DNA of 64,000 nucleotides from Streptomyces sp. Ag109_O5-1 (GCF_003814875.1 NZ_RKQF01000001.1:2480001-2544000); one strand, 5' to 3'. Positions 25,679-35,258 are shown, counted from the stretch's first letter. The notes: a model not told the origin generated them from the sequence alone. Program-made: numbers and translations.

Positions 25679-27301
25679 ATGTCCGCACCAGCGCCGTCTC
25701 CGCCGGCCATCGTCGACGCCGCGCCCCTGCCCCGGCAGGAGGAGGTCCTCACCGACGCGGCGCTCGCCTTCGTGGCCGAGCTGCACCGGCGGTTCTCACC
25801 GCGCCGTGCCGAACTCCTCGCCCGCCGTGCCGAGCGCCGCGCCGAGATCGCCCGCACCTCGTCCCTGGACTTCCTTCCGGAGACCGCCGCGATCCGCGCG
25901 GACGACTCCTGGAAGGTGGCCCCCTCCCCCGCGGCCCTGAACGACCGGCGCGTCGAGATCACCGGCCCCACCGACCGGAAGATGACGATCAACGCCCTCA
26001 ACTCGGGTGCCCGGGTCTGGCTCGCGGACTTCGAGGACGCCTCCGCGCCGACCTGGGAGAACGTCGTCCTGGGGCAGCTGAACCTGATCGACGCCTACAC
26101 GCGGAACATCGACTTCACCGACCCGGCGAGCGGGAAGTCGTACGCCCTGAAGGCCGACGAGGAGCTGGCGACGGTCGTCATGCGGCCGCGCGGCTGGCAT
26201 CTGAACGAACGGCACATCGAGGTCGACGAAGAGCAGGTCCCCGGCGCCTTCGTCGACTTCGGGCTCTACTTCTTCCACAACGCCCAGCGGCTGCTCGACC
26301 TCGGCAAGGGGCCGTACTTCTACCTCCCGAAGACCGAGTCGCACCTCGAAGCCCGGCTCTGGAACGACGTGTTCGTCTTCGCACAGGACTACGTCGGCAT
26401 CCCCCAGGGCACCGTCCGCGCCACCGTGCTGATCGAGACGATCACGGCCGCGTACGAGATGGAGGAGATCCTCTACGAACTCCGGGACCATGCCTCGGGG
26501 TTGAACGCCGGACGCTGGGACTACCTGTTCTCCATCGTGAAGAACTTCCGTGACGGCGGGCCCAGGTTCGTCCTGCCGGACCGCAACGCGGTGACGATGA
26601 CGGCCCCGTTCATGCGGGCGTACACCGAACTCCTCGTCCGCACCTGCCACAAGCGTGGTGCGCACGCGATCGGCGGTATGGCGGCCTTCATCCCGTCCCG
26701 CCGGGACGCCGAGGTCAACAAGGTGGCCTTCGAGAAGGTCCGCGCCGACAAGGACCGCGAGGCGAACGACGGTTTCGACGGTTCCTGGGTCGCCCACCCC
26801 GATCTGGTCCCGATCGCCATGGAGTCCTTCGACCGGGTCCTCGGCGAGAAGCCGAACCAGAAGGACCGGCTGCGCGAGGACGTCCATGTTGAGGCCGCCG
26901 ACCTGATCGCGATCGACTCACTGAAGGCGAAGCCGACCTACGCCGGTCTGGTCAACGCCGTCCAGGTGGGCATCCGTTACATCGAGGCCTGGCTGCGGGG
27001 CCTGGGCGCGGTGGCCATCTTCAACCTCATGGAGGACGCGGCCACCGCCGAGATCTCCCGCTCGCAGATCTGGCAGTGGATCAACGCGGGCGTCGAGTTC
27101 GAGAACGGCGAGAAGGCCACCCCGGAGCTGGCCCGCAAGGTCGCCGCCGAGGAACTCGCCGCCGTCCGCGCGGAGATCGGCGAGGAGGCCTTCGCGGCCG
27201 GCCACTGGCAGCAGGCCCACGACCTGCTGCTCCAGGTCTCGCTCGACGAGAACTACGCGGACTTCCTGACGCTGCCCGCGTACCAGCAGCTGCGGGGCTG
27301 A
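25679..27301 (+). CDS. aceB: Malate synthase A
   Basis: A 540-residue enzyme condensing glyoxylate with acetyl-CoA to malate. Landmarks are [21 protein letters not shown], the catalytic-site strand [22 protein letters not shown], and [12 protein letters not shown] with the general-base region [27 protein letters not shown] precedes the ATG by a normal distance. It sits between the allantoin genes and provides the outlet for allantoin-derived glyoxylate; a TTCC-N7-GGAA operator lies upstream. Confidence 0.97.
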   Translation: MSAPAPSPPAIVDAAPLPRQEEVLTDAALAFVAELHRRFSPRRAELLARRAERRAEIARTSSLDFLPETAAIRADDSWKVAPSPAALNDRRVEITGPTDRKMTINALNSGARVWLADFEDASAPTWENVVLGQLNLIDAYTRNIDFTDPASGKSYALKADEELATVVMRPRGWHLNERHIEVDEEQVPGAFVDFGLYFFHNAQRLLDLGKGPYFYLPKTESHLEARLWNDVFVFAQDYVGIPQGTVRATVLIETITAAYEMEEILYELRDHASGLNAGRWDYLFSIVKNFRDGGPRFVLPDRNAVTMTAPFMRAYTELLVRTCHKRGAHAIGGMAAFIPSRRDAEVNKVAFEKVRADKDREANDGFDGSWVAHPDLVPIAMESFDRVLGEKPNQKDRLREDVHVEAADLIAIDSLKAKPTYAGLVNAVQVGIRYIEAWLRGLGAVAIFNLMEDAATAEISRSQIWQWINAGVEFENGEKATPELARKVAAEELAAVRAEIGEEAFAAGHWQQAHDLLLQVSLDENYADFLTLPAYQQLRG

Positions 27302-27305
27302 GTGC

Positions 27306-27590
27306 TCAGGGAGCAGGCTTGTCCGAGTGGCCCAGGGACCTTCCCGGGGCCACTCGGTCGCGTACGGCCTGCTTCACGGCCGTCGGCTCGGGGAAGCCCT
27401 GTTCGCGCCGGTCCCACACCACCTCGTCACCGACCCGTACGACGAAGACGCCGCCCTTGCCCGGCTTCAGCGCCAGCTCCGTCAGCTCGGTCTCGAAGGT
27501 GGTCAGCAGTTCCTGCGCCAGCCAGGCCGCCCGCGGCAGCCAGCGGCACTGGGTGCAGTACTCGATCTCCACGCGCCCGCTGTCGCTCAT
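27306..27590 (-). CDS. SelT/SelW/SelH-family Rdx protein
   Basis: A 94-residue thioredoxin-like protein (Rdx family) with the CxxC redox motif in YCTQCRWLPRAAWLAQELL and the conserved core GKGGVFVVRVGDEVVWDRRE. The selenocysteine position of animal SelW is a plain Cys. Its ATG overlaps the stop of the HipA-like gene (27587-27590), so the two are translationally coupled. Confidence 0.9.
   Translation of the reverse strand: MSDSGRVEIEYCTQCRWLPRAAWLAQELLTTFETELTELALKPGKGGVFVVRVGDEVVWDRREQGFPEPTAVKQAVRDRVAPGRSLGHSDKPAP
27323..27357. terminator. Hairpin at the convergent aceB/Rdx ends
   Basis: An 11-bp stem CCGAGTGGCCC / GGGCCACTCGG with a 13-base loop, 22 bases past the aceB stop. It lies inside the last codons of the Rdx gene, so it would serve aceB transcripts. 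Confidence 0.55.
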
Positions 27591-28510
27591 CCGAGGTGTA
27601 CCGACCAATCCTGTTGAGCCGCGGGCTTGCCGTGCAGGTCGGGGACCCGCTTCAGCCAGTCCGGGCGCCCTTGCTGGGTCCTGGCCGCACGGGCGGCCTC
27701 CTCGGCCGCGAGCTGGTCGCGGCCCGGGAAGTCGGTGGGGAGCCACTGCGCGGAGGCCCGTACCCGGGCCAGCAGATAGCCGATATAGGCCTCGCGCATC
27801 TCGTCGGGTGCGCCGAAGTCGGTGAGCCAGGCGTCCGGGACCTCGGCGAGGATCTCGCGGAGCAGCTGCTCGGTCACCCTGGGGGCGAGTTCGGTGTCGG
27901 CGGCGCGGGTGTCGGGGCCGTACTGGCCGAGGGCGTGGTGGCGGAAGTCGTACGCCTTCTCGGGGACCGAGACGTCCCAGCGGTGGTGGAAGACGAGGGC
28001 GGCGCCGTGGTCGATGAGCCACAGATGCGGGGGCGCGGTGCCGAAGGTCGGCCAGACCATGAGGTTGGAGCTGTGGACCGTACGGTCGACGTTGACGGTG
28101 AGGGCGTCCAGCCAGACGATCCGGCCGGCCTCCAGCGGGTCCACCGGGAAGACCTTGGCGATCTCCGGGGTGAAGTCGGTCGCGCCGGGCAGGAAGTCCA
28201 TCCCGAGGTTCACTCCGCCGCTGGCCGCGTGCAGGTCGCGCACCTCCTGGTGCGGCTCCTCCTCGGCGATCGCGGGGTCGAAGTGCACCAGGACCAGTTC
28301 GGGGAACCGCAGCCCGAGCGCCCGCGCCAGCTCCCCCACGATCACCTCGGCGACCAGCGCCTTGCGGCCCTGCGCGGAGCCGGTGAACTTGACGACGTAC
28401 GTCCCGAGGTCGTCGGCCTCGACGATCCCGGGCACCGAGCCGCCGGAGCGGAGGGGCTCTATATAACGGGTGGCGTTGACCTCTCTCAGCATCCTGACCA
28501 CAGCTTCCAC
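27587..28510 (-). CDS. HipA-like kinase family protein
   Basis: A 307-residue protein of the HipA-like kinase family found in Actinobacteria without a HipB partner. It shows a phosphate-site loop region (GSVPGIVEADDLGTYVVKFTGSAQGRK, with Lys in VVKF), a catalytic-like segment (LDALTVNVDRTVHSSNLMVW) and the metal-site LWLIDHGAALVFHH. No HipB-type antitoxin is adjacent; the only coupled partner is the Rdx gene. Whether it phosphorylates protein or another substrate is unknown. Confidence 0.85.
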   Translation of the reverse strand: MEAVVRMLREVNATRYIEPLRSGGSVPGIVEADDLGTYVVKFTGSAQGRKALVAEVIVGELARALGLRFPELVLVHFDPAIAEEEPHQEVRDLHAASGGVNLGMDFLPGATDFTPEIAKVFPVDPLEAGRIVWLDALTVNVDRTVHSSNLMVWPTFGTAPPHLWLIDHGAALVFHHRWDVSVPEKAYDFRHHALGQYGPDTRAADTELAPRVTEQLLREILAEVPDAWLTDFGAPDEMREAYIGYLLARVRASAQWLPTDFPGRDQLAAEEAARAARTQQGRPDWLKRVPDLHGKPAAQQDWSVHLG

Positions 28511-29157
28511 TCTTCCGCTTGAGTGAGCATAGTAACCAAGTGTGACGGCCGACGAGGGGGGCGTGTCGACGTGCGCACCGCGGCTCTCGCCCCACCCGAA
28601 TAGCCGAGAAATGAATTCAGGTCGCTTTGTGGCCGACCCGGTCGCCGTGTCCCCGCGCCGACCGGGCCTGCCGCATTTCTCATGGGTACGGATTGACTCC
28701 CTGCACCCTGTCAGTCGCCGAGGCCGCTCAAGGTTCGGCGACTCCCACTACGGATTGCTCAGTCCGTCGCGGGGGTTCTGGGCGCTGTCGTCGGTGGACG
28801 CTCCAAGTTCACCGAAGACAGTGCACTGCACGCGTCGACCGGTGTCAGAACCGCGCCGAGCGGTCGCTGCCACCGCTGCGGGAACGACCCTCGTACCGGT
28901 CACGGCTGCTGTCATATCGGTGTCCATAACGGTCCTCGTACCGGTCACGGCTGCTGTCGTAGCGGTAGCCGTCCCGACGCCGAGCCCCGGCGGCGACGAG
29001 TGCGCCTGCCGCGGCTTGTTTTCGTTGGCGTCAGCGACACTACTCCTTCATATTCGGCACTCGAAACACGTCCTGCGTGATGTATGCCATGCACGGACAA
29101 GCCGGCGCGCCGGAATATTCGAACGGCGTGAAAGCGCGCCGAAAAGAAGATCGTCAT
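28511..29157. other. 647-base gap with a broken repeat-coding segment
   Basis: No complete gene is convincing. On the minus strand between about 29010 and 28856 an open stretch without a start codon reads ...RRRDGYRYDSSRDRYE, followed by a second 15-residue unit and a Ser/Arg tail to a stop. It corresponds to a direct repeat (28890-28913 and 28935-28958, period 45). This could be the 3' remnant of a small membrane or basic protein gene, or a frameshifted one. The rest may hold the HipA-like promoter. Confidence 0.5.
28890..28958. repeat. 45-bp-period direct repeat (coding-type)
   Basis: A 24-base unit beginning CTCGTACCGGTCACGG occurs at 28890-28913 and 28935-28958. On the minus strand both copies encode YDSSRDRYE, so the period is 15 codons. 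Confidence 0.7.
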
Positions 29158-30684
29158 TTACTCTGCGGCCAGCGGATTCGGCAACGGCAGATAGCGTGCG
29201 TCGGCGCCGTCCGCGCCGGTCCAGCGCAGCAGCAGGTTCGTCTTGCCCGGCAGGGTCGGCGACGCCAGCAACTCGGCCACCTCCGGCAGCGGATGCCGTC
29301 CCAGCTCCCGACGTGCCGCGGGCCACGGGTCGAACCCGGCGTGCCGTTCGGCGAGGGCGGCGGCGACCTCGGTGAGGTGGTTGACGACCAGGCAGTACAC
29401 CAGCCGCTCCCATCCCGCGGCCCGCTCCACGTCGGCCAGCAGCTTCACCCCTTCGGCGTCCCGGTACAGCGCCTGCACCGGCATGCCGTCCGGGCCGACG
29501 GCGACCAGGGTGTTCTGCAGATGCGCTTCGAGGACGACACCGTGGTCCGCGAAGGCCGTGAGCGCCGGGGGTACGACCGCGCGCAGATACGCCTCCCACC
29601 AGGCCTCCGGGTCCGCGGTCGCGGCCAGCGGGTCGCCGTCGTAGCCCTCCACCAGGCCGGCGGCGAGCAGCGCGGTCGCCCCCGGCAGCAGCGGCCCGCG
29701 CAGTCCGTCCCGCACGATGACCGCGAGTTCCTCGAAGGCGAAGCGGGCGGTGCGGTAGCCGCGGTCGCCGAGCCAGCCGGCCGGCCCGCCCATCGCCGCG
29801 AAGGCGGCGGTCGCGGCCGCGTCCGTACGGCGTAGTCTCCGCAGGTCATGGGCCCACAGCCGACGGATGTCGTTGGTGATCCGGACATCCAGGCTGAACT
29901 TCAGGAACAGGTCCCGCACCGGCTCGTAGACGGTGCGGATCGCCGCCGTCGGCCAGGTCGTGAACGCGCTCTCGCCCAGCCGCACCAGCCGCCCGTCCGC
30001 GAAGGCCGGGGCGAGGTCGCCGGCGACCAGGTCGAGCTGCCAGGGGTGGGCCGGCAGCAGCCGGTATCCCTGCGGTACGGCGGCCAGCGCGTCCAGCGCC
30101 GACATGTCGCCCTCCTCGGCCACCTCGTCCTCGCGCACCCCGAGCAGCACCAGCGGGAACCGGGCGTGTGCCTCGGGGGCGTACGGCAACCAGGCGGCGA
30201 CCGGGCCGCCGCCGCGCGCCTTGGGGGCGGGGTGGTAGGGATGGCCGGTGATGAGCGACTGCTCCGAGCGCAGATACGGGTCGTCGGGCGCCGCCGCGCG
30301 GGCGCGTGCCGTGAGCAGCGCGGCGACCGTGTCCCGGCTGTCGATCATCTCCGCGGGCAGGTCGCCGTTGGAAAGCCCGGTGTGGCCGCGCAGTTCCTCG
30401 GCGACGAGCTTGACCAGCTCGGCGTGGCCGATGCGCTGCCAGCGCCCGGCCGCGTACACCTCGGGCGCGGCGGGCCGGCGTTCGCCGCGCACCCGCAGCA
30501 GCCGTCCGCCGCCGGGCAGCCGGTAGACCCGCAGCTCTCCGTCCGCGGCGTCCGGGAGCGGCTGGGCCACCTCCCGGAGCAGGCAGTTGAGCAGGGGCGC
30601 GGCAGCATACGCGTCGGCGCGCTCTGCGACGGCGTCGCTGGGGGGCATGAGGTCCACGCGTTCCATTCGTTCTCTGACGTCCAC
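29158..30684 (-). CDS. NIS siderophore synthetase (IucA/IucC family)
   Basis: A 508-residue NRPS-independent siderophore synthetase that would condense a carboxylate with an amine or alcohol after adenylation. Family landmarks are LITGHPYHPAPKARGG, LLPAHPWQL, KFSLDVRITNDIRR and VVLEAHLQNTLV. The FhuF-like C-terminal part is normal. It is divergent from a second NIS synthetase 76 bases away. No classical iron box is visible between them, and no accessory transport or hydroxylase genes lie nearby in the window. Confidence 0.92.
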   Translation of the reverse strand: MDVRERMERVDLMPPSDAVAERADAYAAAPLLNCLLREVAQPLPDAADGELRVYRLPGGGRLLRVRGERRPAAPEVYAAGRWQRIGHAELVKLVAEELRGHTGLSNGDLPAEMIDSRDTVAALLTARARAAAPDDPYLRSEQSLITGHPYHPAPKARGGGPVAAWLPYAPEAHARFPLVLLGVREDEVAEEGDMSALDALAAVPQGYRLLPAHPWQLDLVAGDLAPAFADGRLVRLGESAFTTWPTAAIRTVYEPVRDLFLKFSLDVRITNDIRRLWAHDLRRLRRTDAAATAAFAAMGGPAGWLGDRGYRTARFAFEELAVIVRDGLRGPLLPGATALLAAGLVEGYDGDPLAATADPEAWWEAYLRAVVPPALTAFADHGVVLEAHLQNTLVAVGPDGMPVQALYRDAEGVKLLADVERAAGWERLVYCLVVNHLTEVAAALAERHAGFDPWPAARRELGRHPLPEVAELLASPTLPGKTNLLLRWTGADGADARYLPLPNPLAAE

Positions 30685-30760
30685 ACAGTCCGATCACGAT
30701 CAGTATGTCTCTCGTCGACGGGCATCATGAACGTCGTACCCGTCCCCGAGGAGCCCTGCC

Positions 30761-32266
30761 GTGCACCGTCCCTCCCCCATCGAGAACCGGATCGCCGCCG
30801 AGCTGGCCGAGGCGCGGCCGGAGCTCGTCGACCGGTACCGGGCCGAGCTGCCCGGGGCACGGGCGGCGGTGCTGACCCGGCTGTGGCGGGCGCTGGCGCA
30901 CGAGCCGCTGCCGTGGGTGGCGCGCCGGGTGCGCGGGGCGCACAGCCTGGCGCTGCGGCTGGCCGACGGGCGGGCGCTGCACGGTCCGCACGCGGATCCC
31001 TACACCACGGACGCGTATGTGACCGCCGTACGGCTGGACGGGGTGCCGTACGACGATCCGGCGCTGCTGATGACGGATCTGGGGTGGCCGCACTCGGCGG
31101 GGTTCGCCGCCGAACTCGGGCACAGCGCCGCGTCGTTGGCGCTGTCGCGGGCGGACCGGGAGTTTCCCGCGAAGGAGTGGCCGGACCGGGACTGGGAGTG
31201 GGAGCAGCGGGTGGTCGACGGGCACCCCTTCCACCCCAACTGCCGTTCCCGGCCCGGCTTCTCGGCGGCGGAGCAGCTCGCGTACGGGCCGGAGCACCGG
31301 CCGGTGGTGCGACTGGAGACGGTCCCGGTCGCCGCCGGGGAGTGCCTGCTGACCGGTGACTGGCCGGACGAGCTCCGGGACGGGGAACGGCTGTTGATTC
31401 CCGTGCACCCGTGGCAGACCGCCCATGTCCTCAAGGGCGGCACGGGCGGGCCGTGGCGGGACGCGCACCCGCTGATGTCCCTGCGCACGCTGGCGCTCCC
31501 CGGCGGACCGCATGTGAAGACCGCGCTCAGCGCCCGGCTGACCTCGTCCGTGCGGGACATCTCCACGTACTCGATCGACGCGGCGATGACGTTGTCGTCC
31601 TTCGCGACGGACCTGGCGTCCCGCACGGACGGACTGCTCCACATCACCCGCACGCTGGGCGCGGCGACCGCCGGCTCCCCCGATCTGGCGGCGGTGCTGC
31701 GCGAATCGCCCGAGGCCTGTGCGGCACCGGGCGAGCGGGTCCTCCCGGTGGCGGCCCTGGCCACCACCGCCCTCCCCGAATCCCCGTCCTGGCTCGCCGA
31801 CTTCACCCGGCTCGCCCTGACGGTGGGGCTGCGGCTGCTGGAGCTGGGCGTGGCCCTGGAAGCACATGGCCAGAACCTCCTCGTGGTGCTCTCCGGCACC
31901 GGCGCACCGCTTCGCCTGGTCTACCGCGACCTGGCCGACATCCGCCTCAGCCCCGCCCGCCTGGCCCGCCACGGCATCGCCGCGCCCGATCTGACGGGCC
32001 GCCTGGTCACGGACGACGAAACGACGCTGCGCCGCAAGCTGTTCGGCTCCCTGGTCGCGGGCGCGCTGGCGGGCACGGCGGGTTCGGGACCGGCTCTGGC
32101 GACGGCCCTGGAGGCGGCCGTACGGGACCTGCCCACGACCCCCGATCTGTCGGTCCTTCTCGAAGGCCCGGTGCCCGCGAAGGCGTTGACGCTGATGCGG
32201 CTGTCGCCGGAGATCCCCGGCGACCAGTGGGCGGCGCTGCCGAACCCGCTCGCCGAGCCCCGGTGA
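30761..32266 (+). CDS. NIS siderophore synthetase (IucA/IucC family), second copy
   Basis: A 501-residue NIS synthetase starting at GTG, distantly related to its divergent neighbour. It shows VVDGHPFHPNCRSRPGF, IPVHPWQTAHVL, VKTALSARLTSSVRDIS and VALEAHGQNLLVVL. Paired synthetases usually add two building blocks onto a citrate or similar core. The product cannot be deduced. Confidence 0.92.
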   Translation: MHRPSPIENRIAAELAEARPELVDRYRAELPGARAAVLTRLWRALAHEPLPWVARRVRGAHSLALRLADGRALHGPHADPYTTDAYVTAVRLDGVPYDDPALLMTDLGWPHSAGFAAELGHSAASLALSRADREFPAKEWPDRDWEWEQRVVDGHPFHPNCRSRPGFSAAEQLAYGPEHRPVVRLETVPVAAGECLLTGDWPDELRDGERLLIPVHPWQTAHVLKGGTGGPWRDAHPLMSLRTLALPGGPHVKTALSARLTSSVRDISTYSIDAAMTLSSFATDLASRTDGLLHITRTLGAATAGSPDLAAVLRESPEACAAPGERVLPVAALATTALPESPSWLADFTRLALTVGLRLLELGVALEAHGQNLLVVLSGTGAPLRLVYRDLADIRLSPARLARHGIAAPDLTGRLVTDDETTLRRKLFGSLVAGALAGTAGSGPALATALEAAVRDLPTTPDLSVLLEGPVPAKALTLMRLSPEIPGDQWAALPNPLAEPR

Positions 32267-32368
32267 CCGACGGTCTCCCGCCGCCGTCCGTTGGCTTGCC
32301 GGTCACTCCCGTTTCGGCACCCGGACCTCGTTTTGGAGCCCGGCACCTCTGATCAATAAGATCCGCCG

Positions 32369-33634
32369 ATGATCAGAACACAACGGCTGGCGGCAGGAGT
32401 CTGCGCTCTGCTCGCCGCCCTGGCGTCCGGGATCGCGTTCCCCGGCCAAGCGGTCGCCGACGAGACCGACGACCAGGCCGCTCCCAAGGTGGAGCTCGTG
32501 CTGGACGTCAGCGGTTCCATGCGGACGGCGGACATTGACGGCGGGACGCGGATGGCCGCGGCCAAGCAGGCGTTCAACGAGGTGCTGGACGCGACACCCG
32601 AGGGGGTCCAGCTCGGCATCCGCACGCTCGGTGCCAACTACCACGGCAACGACCGCAAGGTGGGCTGCAAGGACACCGCGCAGCTCTACCCGGTCAGCAC
32701 CCTGGACCGCACCGAGGCGAAGACCGCCGTCGCCACGCTCCAGCCGACCGGGTGGACCCCGATCGGCCCTGCGCTGCTGAAGGCGGCCGACGATCTCCAG
32801 GGCGGTGACGGGACCCGCCGTATCGTCCTGATCAGCGACGGCGAGGACACCTGCCAGCCGCTCGACCCGTGCGAGGTGGCCCGCGAGATCGCCGCCAAGG
32901 GCGTGGGGCTGACCATCGACACGCTCGGCCTGGTGCCGGACGCCAAGACCCGCGACCAGCTGAGCTGCATCGCGGACGCGACCGGAGGTACCTACACCTC
33001 CGTTCAGCACAAGGAGGAACTGACCGATCGTGTCGGCCAGTTGGTGCACCGTGCTGCGGACCCCGTGGTGACGCCGGTGGCGACCGAGGGCACGGACCAG
33101 TGCTCCTCGGCGCCCGCGCTCAAGTCCGGTCTGTACACCGACCGTGAGGAGTTCGGGCAGCAGCGCTGGTACAAGGTGGACGTCAACCCCGGCCAGGAGC
33201 TGCGCGCTTCGGTGAGTGTCGCCGCCGACCGGGCCGTCAACCCCGACTACGGCGTGCTGCTGCGCGCGGTGACGGCGACCGGACGCGAGATCGTACGCGG
33301 TGAGGCGTCCGGCACGGGCCGTACGGACGTCATCTCGACCGGCCTGCGGTACCCGAAGGCCGAGAGCGACGACGAGAACACCGCCGCCGAGACCGTCTGC
33401 GTCCAGGTGACCAACTCCTTCTCGGCCGCGTCCGGGGTGAAGACCAGTCCCGGTCTGCCCATCGAGCTGACGGTCGACGTGGTGGACGGGCCGTCGAAGG
33501 CGAGCGACGTCGCCTCCTTCGGTCTCGGCCGTGGCTGGTGGCTGCTCGGCGCGCTGGTGCTGACCGGCTTCCTCGCGGGTGTGTTGTGGGGCTGGCTGTC
33601 GCGCTGGCGGGTCGCGGTCTGGAGGACCAACTGA
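32369..33634 (+). CDS. Secreted, membrane-anchored VWA-domain protein
   Basis: A 421-residue protein with an N-terminal signal peptide (to about residue 31, AVADE). A von Willebrand A domain follows with a complete MIDAS motif: DVSGSM, the Thr in GWTPIG and Asp in ISDGEDTC. There is a beta-rich extracytoplasmic region and a C-terminal membrane helix (WWLLGALVLTGFLAGVLWGW) with a short basic tail. It overlaps the next gene by one base (TGATG). The pair probably forms a surface complex; the ligand is unknown. Confidence 0.9.
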   Translation: MIRTQRLAAGVCALLAALASGIAFPGQAVADETDDQAAPKVELVLDVSGSMRTADIDGGTRMAAAKQAFNEVLDATPEGVQLGIRTLGANYHGNDRKVGCKDTAQLYPVSTLDRTEAKTAVATLQPTGWTPIGPALLKAADDLQGGDGTRRIVLISDGEDTCQPLDPCEVAREIAAKGVGLTIDTLGLVPDAKTRDQLSCIADATGGTYTSVQHKEELTDRVGQLVHRAADPVVTPVATEGTDQCSSAPALKSGLYTDREEFGQQRWYKVDVNPGQELRASVSVAADRAVNPDYGVLLRAVTATGREIVRGEASGTGRTDVISTGLRYPKAESDDENTAAETVCVQVTNSFSAASGVKTSPGLPIELTVDVVDGPSKASDVASFGLGRGWWLLGALVLTGFLAGVLWGWLSRWRVAVWRTN

Positions 33635-34455
33635 TGAGAATCACGCATGTGCTGAGTGCCGCGCTGCTGGCGGTGGGTCTGGCCGCGGGTCCGGCGGCCG
33701 CCGACGACGCCTCGCCCTCGCCCAGCACCTCCGAGGACAGCGGCGCGCCCACCCAGGCGGGCACGTCCTTCCGTACGGCGACCGAGATCGACCAGGGCCA
33801 GCAGGCGACGGCCAGCGGATCGACGGGCGACTACCTGTACTGGTCGTTCCCCGCCGACGCCGGCCAGCGTCCCGACGTCAGGGCGACGGTGAAGCTGCCC
33901 GGCTCGCACGCGGCGCAGACCTGGCAGATCGACGTGTACGACGGGCTGCGGCGCCGGCAGGCCTGCCAGTACGGCGCACAGACCCGCACGGCCGCGCAGG
34001 GCGCCACGTCGGTGGAGCTGGCCTGTGTGATGCGTACGGTGCGGGCGTGGTCGGAGCCGTGGGCCGACGACCCGTTGCCGGGCACGTACTACATCCGGCT
34101 GACCGTGGTGAACCTGGGCTCGGCGGACCTCGGGCAGCCGATGAGCGCCGAGGTCCGGGTGGACTCCGAGGACATCGGCGGCTCGGCGGCGGTGGACGGT
34201 TCGCTGGCGAAGCCGCTGGTGCCGGGGATCGCGGTCAAGTCCGAGTCGGACGACAGCAGTTCCTCGTCCTCGAAGTCGGCCAAGTCGGCGGTGCTGTCCA
34301 GCATCGAGCCCGACGACGGGTGGTCCTCCGGCTGGTGGACCGACCGCTGGGTGTGGACCGGGATCGGCGGGGTACTGGCCGCGCTGGCGGGCATCGGCGG
34401 GTATGCGCTGACCCGGGGGACGGGGCGGCCGTCGCGGGTGCCGCCGGGCGCCTGA
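33634..34455 (+). CDS. Membrane-anchored partner of the VWA protein
   Basis: A 273-residue secreted protein: signal peptide ending near GPAAADD, a beta-sandwich region of about 150 residues (TGDYLYWSFPADAGQRPDVRA, TYYIRLTVVNLG), a Ser/Lys/Asp linker (SSSSSSKSAKS), and a C-terminal membrane helix (WVWTGIGGVLAALAGIGGYAL). It starts at the ATG overlapping the VWA stop. It shares the anchor-and-linker layout of the VWA protein; no named domain was recognised. Confidence 0.85.
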   Translation: MRITHVLSAALLAVGLAAGPAAADDASPSPSTSEDSGAPTQAGTSFRTATEIDQGQQATASGSTGDYLYWSFPADAGQRPDVRATVKLPGSHAAQTWQIDVYDGLRRRQACQYGAQTRTAAQGATSVELACVMRTVRAWSEPWADDPLPGTYYIRLTVVNLGSADLGQPMSAEVRVDSEDIGGSAAVDGSLAKPLVPGIAVKSESDDSSSSSSKSAKSAVLSSIEPDDGWSSGWWTDRWVWTGIGGVLAALAGIGGYALTRGTGRPSRVPPGA

Positions 34456-34501
34456 CCCCGTTGCTCACCCACCCACCCGACTCGGTCACCTGAAAAGTCG
34501 A

Positions 34502-34540
34502 AGTCCGGGGTGGCGGCCAGTTGCCACGCCACCCCGGACT
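34502..34540. terminator. Strong bidirectional terminator
   Basis: A perfect 14-bp GC-rich stem AGTCCGGGGTGGCG (34502-34515) paired with 34527-34540 around an 11-base loop, between the convergent VWA operon and HxlR gene. Confidence 0.8.
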
Positions 34541-34550
34541 CGCCCGGCCG

Positions 34551-35195
34551 TCACACCTCCCGCAGCTCCTTGGCCAGGGACCCGTCCCCGGTCACCGTCA
34601 CCCGCCCCGCCCGCACCACGTCCGACAGCGTCAGCTCGCCGCGGGCCAGGGCCGTACAGGTCTCCGTGTCGAGCAGCAGCCGCACGTCGGGCTCGGCGGG
34701 GGCCGGACCGTCGCCGTACACCGGGCCGTCCTCCGCGCCCACGTGGACATGGAAGTCCCCCTCCTCCAGCCGGACTTCGACCAGCCCCTCACCCTCCAGG
34801 GACCGCAGCAGCGGCAGCGCGAACCAGTGGGCGCGCACCGCGTCCGTGGGCCGGCGTTCGCCCAGTTCCGGCTCCCCCCACTTGCCCAGTGCCTGCAGCA
34901 CCGGCAGCAACTCGCGCCCTCGCCCGGTGAGTTCGTAGACATACGCCGCGCCCGGCGGAGGCAGCCGCCGCCTGGTCGTGAGCCCGTCCCGCTCCATGTC
35001 CTTCAGCCGGGAGGCGAGGACGTCCGTGCTGACCCCGGGCAGATCCGCGTGCAGGTCCGTGTAGCGGCGGGGACCGGCGAGCAGTTCGCGGACGATCAGC
35101 AGGGTCCAGCGGTCGCCGACGACGTCGAGCGCGCGGGCTGCGGAACAGTACTGGTCGTAGCTTCGGCGAGGTGACATGCGACGCAGTCTAGACAA
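34551..35195 (-). CDS. HxlR-family regulator with SCP2-like C-terminus
   Basis: A 214-residue transcription factor. The HxlR winged helix (about 15-105) has ALDVVGDRWTLLIVRELLAGPRRYTDLHADL and VLASRLKDMERDGL. The C-terminal half (about 135-210) resembles SCP2 sterol-carrier-like domains found in some regulators of this kind. Divergent from the aminotransferase gene, which it may control. Confidence 0.9.
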   Translation of the reverse strand: MSRLRRMSPRRSYDQYCSAARALDVVGDRWTLLIVRELLAGPRRYTDLHADLPGVSTDVLASRLKDMERDGLTTRRRLPPPGAAYVYELTGRGRELLPVLQALGKWGEPELGERRPTDAVRAHWFALPLLRSLEGEGLVEVRLEEGDFHVHVGAEDGPVYGDGPAPAEPDVRLLLDTETCTALARGELTLSDVVRAGRVTVTGDGSLAKELREV

Positions 35196-35258
35196 GATGT
35201 TGGACTTTCCAAGCTCCTACTTGGTAAAACCAAGCAACACGAGTTTCCGGAGGGGCGC

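Noticed and set aside
27306..28595. A single 429-codon minus-strand gene covering the HipA-like region and the Rdx gene
   Set aside because: Only its last 94 codons have a family pattern (Rdx). The upstream part is an out-of-frame shadow of the HipA-like gene, so the short gene starting at 27590 is preferred.
30685..30760. Iron box (TTAGGTTAGGCTAACCTAA type) between the NIS synthetases
   Set aside because: No recognisable DtxR/IdeR palindrome is present in the 76-base gap.
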